Below are positions 6,470 to 11,932 of a stretch of 12,741 nucleotides of DNA, in pieces. How positions within the stretch are numbered: position 1 is the stretch's first letter; each line of letters begins with the position of its first letter. A program made the position numbers and the translations under genes. The stretch spans positions 1-12,741 of the forward strand of contig JBCCFD010000214.1 of assembly GCA_039029915.1 (NCBI GenBank), written 5' to 3'. This stretch comes from QQUD01 sp039029915. GTDB taxonomy: Bacteria; Chloroflexota; Anaerolineae; Promineifilales; Promineifilaceae. Below the pieces are notes generated by a model. The model worked only from the letters and a program-made list of their open reading frames with translations. It was not told the DNA's origin and did no database searches.

Positions 6470-7657
6470 CTAATTTGGTTCATTCACCCAAATCGGTAGC
6501 TCAATGTGAAATGTGGTTCCGGGAAGCTTTTCTTCATCATAACCAGGGCTTTCAGCCCAAATTCTCCCTTTGTGAGCCTCAATAATCCCTTTCACAATGG
6601 CCAACCCAAGACCAGCCCCGCCTCCCTTAAAATTCGTTTTACTAGAAGAGTGCAGCTGATAAGCTGATGTGCTGGCAAACTTATTAAAGATCAGGTCATG
6701 ATTCTCTGGTGAAATCCCAATACCGCTATCACTAATTTGAATATCGATATAACCTGCTAAATTCTCATCCGCTTCATCTTGGCGAATAAAAGCGGCCGTG
6801 ATGTTAACCTGCCCGTTGTCGGGGGTATACTTCAACCCGTTCATAATCACTTTCGTAAATGCCTTCGCTAAGCGTTCTTCATCCCCAAACGTGTCTGATT
6901 CAACATAGAAGGGAGCCACAATCAGTTCAACATTCCGCTCAGCAAAGAGTTTTTGTAGTTTTCCAGTGACAAGTTTAATGGTTGATTCCAAGCTGATTTG
7001 CCGAATTTTAAGCTCCACAGAACCTAAATCGATCAGTGACGCATCAATCATATCACCGATAATTTCATGCATACGGCGGAAACCGTTGCCCAAACCTTCA
7101 GTATAAATATGAAATCGGGAGCCTGCTTCAGCCTCAGCCCGAATCATATTGGCATATCCTTCCAAAATCGTTAACGGTGTGCGTAATTCATGGGCCGCTA
7201 CATTAATAAAATTCGACTTGCTTCGTTCAAAAATCTCTTGTTGTTTGCGGAGTTGAACAATTTGATCGAGCAGGTTGGCCCGCTCAAAATCAGTGGCTAG
7301 CTGGGAAGCTTCGATCATGGCGAAGGTAAGGAATTCATCGAGTGCCCGCCAGCTTTTTAAGGCTTCAACAGGACTCATGTTGGCCGTCAAGGCTTTGAAT
7401 AACGCATCTTTAAGCAGGCGAATAGCCCACAACCAGTCTCGAGAGCGGGGGCCATCTTGCCCAATGGCCGTTAAGGCCCAACCTTGAACTGACGCTAACT
7501 GAAATTCAGAATGCAGGCCCACATTATCAGCCATTGTGGCTAAAAATTGGGAAACATCGTCATGGTTGAGTGACAAAGCTGGGGGAGTGTTCTCAAAAAC
7601 GGCCGTACATAAGGCAGCCGCTTCCTGTCGAAGCCACAGCTTTAAGCTTTGGGACAA
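6470..7657 (-). CDS. cytoplasmic sensor histidine kinase
   Basis: A 395-residue two-component kinase that autophosphorylates on histidine and passes the phosphate to a response regulator. The HisKA helix pair contains AAHELRTPLT with H156. The ATP-binding domain follows: N-box around N273 (KVIMNGLKYTPDNG), DSGIGI (310-315), F-box FNKF (324-327) and GGGAGLGL (345-352), ending with an ELP tail. Residues 1-140 are a helical region I cannot assign to PAS, GAF or HAMP; there is no signal peptide or membrane helix, so it should sense a cytoplasmic cue or a partner protein. A short coil (about 129-150) links sensor and kinase parts. The start is TTG, one base after the trmFO TAG, with GGAG (7665-7668) 7 nt upstream inside trmFO. 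No response regulator gene is in the window, so it is an orphan here. Confidence 0.93.
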   Translation of the reverse strand: MSQSLKLWLRQEAAALCTAVFENTPPALSLNHDDVSQFLATMADNVGLHSEFQLASVQGWALTAIGQDGPRSRDWLWAIRLLKDALFKALTANMSPVEALKSWRALDEFLTFAMIEASQLATDFERANLLDQIVQLRKQQEIFERSKSNFINVAAHELRTPLTILEGYANMIRAEAEAGSRFHIYTEGLGNGFRRMHEIIGDMIDASLIDLGSVELKIRQISLESTIKLVTGKLQKLFAERNVELIVAPFYVESDTFGDEERLAKAFTKVIMNGLKYTPDNGQVNITAAFIRQDEADENLAGYIDIQISDSGIGISPENHDLIFNKFASTSAYQLHSSSKTNFKGGGAGLGLAIVKGIIEAHKGRIWAESPGYDEEKLPGTTFHIELPIWVNEPN

Positions 7658-7658
7658 G

Positions 7659-9026
7659 CTATTTCTCCGTCTCTATTACTGCCTCAGCGACCACCCGATC
7701 ATATCGAATCTTGCTACCTCGGGTAAATCGCCTCATGTTGGTTAAGGCGCGTTCGCTATACCACCGATATCGCTCAGCTTTAGGCAGATTATTAGGTGGC
7801 ATGGGAAAAAGGCCAAAATTGGCTTTCATCGGTTGAAAGTTTTTCGCCTCGGCGTGGGTAACGTAATGACAAAGCGCGCCGAGCATTGTCATCGTGGGCA
7901 TAATAACGGGCAGTTGCCCTTGCATCATTCGAGCGGCATTAATGCCCGCCAGCAGCCCCGTTGCAGCGTTGCCCATATAACCTTCAACACCGGTGATTTG
8001 ACCCGCAAAAAACAAATCAGACCGTCCCCGATATTGGAGTGTAGGGTGCAACAACTGGGGCGCATTAATATAGGTGTTCCGGTGCATCATGCCATAGCGC
8101 AAGAATTCCGCTTTTTCTAAACCGGGGATAAGACGCAGGATGCGACGCTGTTCGCCCCACTTCAAGTTGGTTTGAAAGCCCACGATATTGTAAAGAGAGC
8201 CCATCAAATTATCTTGCCGCAGCTGCACCACAGCAAACGGCCGTTTCCCTGTTCGCGGGTCTGTTAAGCCAACAGGGCGCATCGGGCCAAAAGCGAGTGA
8301 TTTCTCACCACGCCGAGCAATTTGCTCAATCGGCATGCATCCTTCAAAAAAGTGGGGGTCTTCTTGCTCGAACTGTTTAAGGGTAATCAACTCACCCTCA
8401 AGCACAGCCGCGACAAAGCGATCATACTCTTCTTTATTCATCGGACAGTTGATGTAATCACCATCAACCTGCTCCCCCTCATCATACCGAGATTGACGGT
8501 AAGCGATCGACATATCAATCGATTCATGATGCACAATAGGCGACAGTGCATCATAAAAGTACATATACTCTTGCCCAGAAAGTGCTTGAACCTCTTTGGC
8601 AAGGGCAGCGGAGGTCAGGGGACCTGTGGCGATAATGGTTGGGGTGCTAGGAACGGCCGTTACTTCTTCACGAACAAGGTCAATCAAAGGATGATTATCA
8701 ATCTTTTCTGTTACTAATTCTGCAAAACCATCCCGATCAACGGCGAGAGAAGAACCAGCAGGAACGGCCGTTTTCTGAGCGCACGCCAAAATCATCGACC
8801 CCAAGCCGCGCAGCTCTGCTTTGAGTACACCAGGGGCCTTGTGAGGCAAATAGGAGCCAAGCGAGTTACTACAAACGAGCTCAGCAAGGTTGTTCGTGAC
8901 ATGGGCAGGGGTATTCTTTTGGGGCCGCATTTCGTACAGTTTAACCGGAATACCTAGTTCAGCCGCTTGCCAAGCCGCCTCTGTTCCGGCCAATCCGCCC
9001 CCAATGACCGTTAACTCTTGTTCCAT
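7659..9026 (-). CDS. trmFO: methylenetetrahydrofolate-tRNA-(uracil-5-)-methyltransferase TrmFO
   Basis: A 455-residue flavoprotein that makes 5-methyluridine at position 54 of the tRNA T-loop, using methylenetetrahydrofolate as carbon donor and reduced FAD. The N-terminal FAD dinucleotide fold is clear (VIGGGLAGTEAA at 7-18, then YEMRP). VCSNSLGS carries C52 and FFEGCMPIE carries C230, which correspond to the two functionally important cysteines of the Bacillus enzyme. Conserved blocks FGPMRPVGL, QLRQDNLMGSLYN, GFQTNLKWGEQ and FAGQITGVEGYMGNAATG are intact, so it should be active. A promoter-like sequence ends only about 7 nt before the ATG, and no ribosome binding site is seen, so the mRNA may be nearly leaderless. 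It is followed one base later by the histidine kinase gene. Confidence 0.97.
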   Translation of the reverse strand: MEQELTVIGGGLAGTEAAWQAAELGIPVKLYEMRPQKNTPAHVTNNLAELVCSNSLGSYLPHKAPGVLKAELRGLGSMILACAQKTAVPAGSSLAVDRDGFAELVTEKIDNHPLIDLVREEVTAVPSTPTIIATGPLTSAALAKEVQALSGQEYMYFYDALSPIVHHESIDMSIAYRQSRYDEGEQVDGDYINCPMNKEEYDRFVAAVLEGELITLKQFEQEDPHFFEGCMPIEQIARRGEKSLAFGPMRPVGLTDPRTGKRPFAVVQLRQDNLMGSLYNIVGFQTNLKWGEQRRILRLIPGLEKAEFLRYGMMHRNTYINAPQLLHPTLQYRGRSDLFFAGQITGVEGYMGNAATGLLAGINAARMMQGQLPVIMPTMTMLGALCHYVTHAEAKNFQPMKANFGLFPMPPNNLPKAERYRWYSERALTNMRRFTRGSKIRYDRVVAEAVIETEK

Positions 9027-9033
9027 GAGCGTA

Positions 9034-9062
9034 ATTTTATCACACCCAGAGGAATTGGTGAA
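9034..9062 (-). promoter_or_regulatory. promoter candidate for trmFO
   Basis: On the minus strand TTCACC (9057-9062) is 17 nt from TAAAAT (9034-9039), with an upstream TG giving TGATAAAAT. The predicted start is at or within a few bases of the ATG at 9026, and no Shine-Dalgarno sequence is seen, which would fit leaderless translation. The -35 matches only four of six consensus bases, so confidence is moderate. Confidence 0.45.
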
Positions 9063-9192
9063 TTGGGGAGTTGATGAATCAGTGAATAATTAATATGATT
9101 GTTGGATAGGGTGAGACACAGATAATTTTAAGTGTATCAACACAGATTTGTAAACTAACAAGCTAATTGCTTTTTCCAAAACCAAAAACATA
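9063..9192. other. intergenic AT-rich stretch between divergent genes
   Basis: This part of the 295-nt gap between trmFO and the first acyl-CoA dehydrogenase gene contains no reading frame of note. It shows low-complexity GAATTGG/GTGAAT-type sequence continuing from 9050 and a short direct repeat, ACACAGAT, at 9116-9123 and 9140-9147. The promoter of the dehydrogenase pair must lie here or inside the following repeat element, but I see no convincing -35/-10 pair. Confidence 0.5.
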
Positions 9193-9308
9193 TTAAGTGT
9201 TCCGAAGTTTCTAAATTGAAAACCTCGTTAGACAAAAGCTTCGGAACCTCGAGGAAACGAAACGTATCGCAATTGTTTTATTCAAAACAGGAACTTCGTT
9301 TCACTTAA
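9193..9308 (+). repeat. 115-bp palindromic mini-element, copy 2
   Basis: A complete copy with perfect 7-bp ends TTAAGTG (9193-9199) and CACTTAA (9302-9308). Hairpin A is GTTCCGAAG with CTTCGGAAC, followed by the central CCTCGAGG. Hairpin B has diverged: GAAACGAA pairs with TTCGTTTC, but its inner bases (ACGTATCGCAATTG) differ from copies 1 and 3. Same orientation as copy 1. Its last two bases are the first two of the AAAGGAG ribosome binding site of the next gene. Confidence 0.9.
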
Positions 9309-9313
9309 AGGAG
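9307..9313 (+). promoter_or_regulatory. ribosome binding site AAAGGAG, joined to the repeat end
   Basis: A strong Shine-Dalgarno sequence 8 nt before ATG 9322. It begins with the terminal AA of repeat copy 2, so the element ends directly at the translation signal and would be transcribed as leader if the promoter lies upstream of it. Confidence 0.8.
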
Positions 9314-9321
9314 CAAAGTTT

Positions 9322-10413
9322 ATGCTAGATTTTAGAGTCGATGAAGAGCAAAAGATGCTCATCGACGCCATCAACCGTTTCTCAACAGAACGCGTTAGAG
9401 AACAATTTCGAGATGCTGAAGAAGAAGGTCATCTTCCTCCTGAATTAGTGCAGGCTGGTTGGGAAATTGGCTGGCTGCAAACGGCCGTTCCCGAGCAGTA
9501 TGGCGGCTTTGGTGAATATTCGGCCGTGACGGGGGTTTTGGCTCTAGAAGAATATGCTTACGGCGATCTGGCGACGACCTTTAAAATCATGTCCCCAAAC
9601 AGTATTGCTATTCCGCTCATGCTGTGCGGCACAGAGGCCCAAAAAGAGCAGTATCTGCCCCACTTTGTAGGTGAATCTATTCCCAAACTCAGCTCTGCCC
9701 TGATGGAGAGAGTTTATCAATTTAACCCACATCATTTAGCCACAACGGCCGTTTCGACGGCTGACGGATTTGTATTAAACGGCCGTAAAGTGTACGTCCC
9801 TGCAGCTAAAGAGGCTGACACCATTCTCGTGTGGGCCAATGAGAATGGCCAAACTGAAGGCTTTCTAATCGATACAGGCATTGAGGGGATTTCCGTAGGT
9901 GCCAAAGATAAGCTAATGGGCATCAAGAGCTTACCCACTTACGAGCTGATTTTAAACGACATCAAAATCCCTCCCTCTGCCAAGCTAGGAGGTGAAGTAG
10001 GCTGTGATTTTGATCTATTGCTTAATCACAGCAGGGTGGCGGCCAGTGCAACGGCCGTTGGTATGGCCCGTGCTGCTGTCGAGTATGCCATTGCGTATGC
10101 CAAACAGAGGGAGCAGTTTGGACGCCCAGTGGCTCAAAATCAATCCATCGCTTTCTTACTGGCTGATATGATGAGCGATGTCGAATCGATGCGCATGATG
10201 GTGTGGGAAGCGGCTTGGCTCATCGACCAAGGTCAGGAAATAACCAAAGAGGCCCTGCTCATGAAGCATTTTGTTGACCAAGCTGTGGTCCGCGTCACCG
10301 ATGGGGCAGTACAGGTGCTCGGCGGCTATGGCTACATTCGAGAATATCCAGTGGAGCTTTGGCTCAGAAACGCGCGTGGTTTTGCCACGTTTGATGGAAT
10401 GGTGACAATATGA
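9322..10413 (+). CDS. acyl-CoA dehydrogenase family protein, probable non-catalytic subunit
   Basis: A 363-residue member of the acyl-CoA dehydrogenase fold (alpha-helical N-domain, beta middle domain, helical C-domain). The C-domain is typical: REQFG (263-267), QVLGGYGYIRE (331-341) and LWLRNARG. These are the residues that, in homotetrameric enzymes, contact the FAD held by the neighbouring subunit. In contrast, the middle-domain TEPxAGSD motif is replaced by LMERVYQFNP (127-136), and the catalytic glutamate of the usual YEGT is replaced by Asp in FDGM (D358 region). I infer a subunit that completes the active site of its partner, the overlapping downstream gene (ATGA, 4 nt). AAAGGAG 8 nt upstream fixes the start. 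The substrate is unknown; such pairs act on bulky or unusual acyl-CoAs in mycobacteria. Confidence 0.9.
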   Translation: MLDFRVDEEQKMLIDAINRFSTERVREQFRDAEEEGHLPPELVQAGWEIGWLQTAVPEQYGGFGEYSAVTGVLALEEYAYGDLATTFKIMSPNSIAIPLMLCGTEAQKEQYLPHFVGESIPKLSSALMERVYQFNPHHLATTAVSTADGFVLNGRKVYVPAAKEADTILVWANENGQTEGFLIDTGIEGISVGAKDKLMGIKSLPTYELILNDIKIPPSAKLGGEVGCDFDLLLNHSRVAASATAVGMARAAVEYAIAYAKQREQFGRPVAQNQSIAFLLADMMSDVESMRMMVWEAAWLIDQGQEITKEALLMKHFVDQAVVRVTDGAVQVLGGYGYIREYPVELWLRNARGFATFDGMVTI

Positions 10414-11654
10414 TTACCTTTGAAATGCCTGAACATGTTTTGAAATCAACGGAACGCTTTAAAAAGGTGGCCGTTGAAGTCATGCGAGCCGATGCGCACA
10501 TGCTGGATGAAGGGGAACATGAACGGCCGTTAAACTACATCAACGCCATGTGGCCGCTTGTCAAAGACCAGTATGCGGAGCGGCTCGAACAAATCAAAGC
10601 GGGAGACCAAAAAAAGGCGGGGCCACGCTGGGATTTACTTGAAAATATTCTGATGATTGAAGCACTCAGCTGGGGAGATTCAGGCCAATATCTCTGCCGC
10701 CCTACCCCTTCCCTAGGCGGTGCCGCCATCGAAGCGGTAGGCACCTCCGAACAAAAAATTCGCCTCTTTAGCCGCTGGACCGAAGATCCACCTAAGTGGG
10801 GCTCAATGGCCATCACCGAGCCGGGCGCGGGTTCAGATAATAGCTCTATGCTAACTAATGCTCGGCTCGATCCAGACACAAATGAGTGGATCATCAACGG
10901 GGAAAAAATCTTTATCACTAACGGCAAGCTGGCCCTTGATGAATCAGAAGGGCTGTGCGTTGTTTGGGCCACCATCGACCCAGAGGCTGGCAGAGCCGGG
11001 ATTAAATCATTTGTGATTGAATCCACCGCACAGGGCGTCACGATTGCCAAACAGGAACATAAGCTCGGTATTCGCGCCAGCGACACGGTCTCACTCGTTT
11101 TCCAAAATGTGCGCGTGCCTTATGATAACTTGCTGGGAACGGCAGACGTAGTGCAAAAGAAAACGGGCACGAAAGGGTTTAAAGGGGCCATGCAAACGTT
11201 CAATGCATCCCGACCATCAATTGCCGCAAGCGCGATGGGGGTGGCTCGGGCAGCGCTAGAGTTCACAACGGCCACCCTCGCAGAGCAGGGTGTCGAGGTT
11301 GACTATCGCAAACCACCCTACGAGTGGACGGCCGTTGAGCGTGACCTAATTGAAATGGAATCTCGCTACAAAGCGGCGTGGAATTTAACCCTTAAAGCCA
11401 CTTCACAAATGGTACACGGCCAAAATAATCGCATGGAGGCGAGTATGTGCAAATATCGGGCGGGGGAAGCAGTGACTTGGATTACTCAAAAAGCCGTAGA
11501 ACTGCTAGGCCCTATCGGCTATTCTCGCGACATTCTCGTTGAAAAGTGGATGCGTGACGCCAAAATCAATGATATTTACGAGGGCACTCGGCAAATTAAT
11601 CAGCTCATTGTGGCTAGATCGATATTGGGATATTCGAGGCGGGAGCTAAAATAG
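10410..11654 (+). CDS. acyl-CoA dehydrogenase family protein, probable catalytic subunit
   Basis: A 414-residue acyl-CoA dehydrogenase that should abstract the alpha proton of an acyl-CoA and pass a hydride to FAD. The middle domain has the canonical ITEPGAGSD (135-143) and NGEKIFITNG (163-172). The C-domain ends with RDAKINDIYEGT (382-393), where E391 is the expected catalytic base. The RxxFG motif is missing (sequence around 289-306 contains VDYRKPPYEW instead), and QxxGGxG has become ELLGPIG (364-370); these are the trans-acting FAD contacts present in the upstream partner. The ATG overlaps the partner's TGA and lacks a strong ribosome binding site, which fits coupled, stoichiometric expression. 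Together the pair looks like an alpha2beta2 enzyme; electron transfer to ETF is presumed. Substrate is not deducible. Confidence 0.93.
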   Translation: MITFEMPEHVLKSTERFKKVAVEVMRADAHMLDEGEHERPLNYINAMWPLVKDQYAERLEQIKAGDQKKAGPRWDLLENILMIEALSWGDSGQYLCRPTPSLGGAAIEAVGTSEQKIRLFSRWTEDPPKWGSMAITEPGAGSDNSSMLTNARLDPDTNEWIINGEKIFITNGKLALDESEGLCVVWATIDPEAGRAGIKSFVIESTAQGVTIAKQEHKLGIRASDTVSLVFQNVRVPYDNLLGTADVVQKKTGTKGFKGAMQTFNASRPSIAASAMGVARAALEFTTATLAEQGVEVDYRKPPYEWTAVERDLIEMESRYKAAWNLTLKATSQMVHGQNNRMEASMCKYRAGEAVTWITQKAVELLGPIGYSRDILVEKWMRDAKINDIYEGTRQINQLIVARSILGYSRRELK

Positions 11655-11772
11655 CTTGTCAGCGATGTCGATTCAATTATGCTTTGTTCAAAACAGGCAA
11701 TTCTGAGTGCTCAATTTCATCAAAAATAAAACGATACTACTTAAAGCAAATATTTAGCGAAATATTGGCTAG
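11655..11772. other. intergenic stretch after the dehydrogenase pair, with stem-loop
   Basis: No gene is seen. At 11749-11766 AATATTT and AAATATT form a 7-bp hairpin with a 4-nt loop, possibly extended by GC/GC across one mismatch; there is no T-run, so a terminator call is weak. TTCAAAACAGG at 11687-11697 repeats a segment of the 115-bp element, and ACTTAA follows at 11739-11744, which may be a decayed fragment of another copy. Confidence 0.4.
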
Positions 11773-11887
11773 CTACGTGAAACGAAGTTCCTGTTTTGAA
11801 TAAAACGACAGCTATAAACTTCGTTTCCTCGAGGTTCCGAAGCTTTTATCTAAGGCGTTTTCAATTTAGAAACTTCGGAACACTTAA
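11773..11887 (-). repeat. 115-bp palindromic mini-element, copy 3 (inverted)
   Basis: An inverted copy relative to 1 and 2. The right end is an intact CACTTAA (11881-11887); the left end has decayed to CTACGTG. Hairpin B is perfect (GAAACGAAGTT with AACTTCGTTTC, 11 bp), as is hairpin A (GTTCCGAAG with CTTCGGAAC), around central CCTCGAGG. It lies between the dehydrogenase pair and the S9-like peptidase gene and could also act as a transcript-end structure, though no T-run follows. Confidence 0.88.
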
Positions 11888-11921
11888 GATGTTGACTAGC
11901 TGAAATGCTGAATTGCTTTCT

Positions 11922-11927
11922 AAGGAG
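11922..11927 (+). promoter_or_regulatory. ribosome binding site AAGGAG of the S9-like gene
   Basis: AAGGAG lies 5 nt (AAAAA) before ATG 11933 and fixes that start. A TTGACT at 11892-11897 could be a -35 element, but no acceptable -10 follows at normal spacing. Confidence 0.75.
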
Positions 11928-11932
11928 AAAAA

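Noticed and set aside
8322..8717. Plus-strand open frame of 131 codons opposite trmFO
   Set aside because: It is a shadow of a conserved enzyme gene, without a ribosome binding site or family features.
10535..11086. Antisense open frame of 183 codons inside the second dehydrogenase gene
   Set aside because: It lies wholly opposite a gene with intact catalytic motifs, has no recognisable domain, and its composition is what the complementary strand of a coding region gives.
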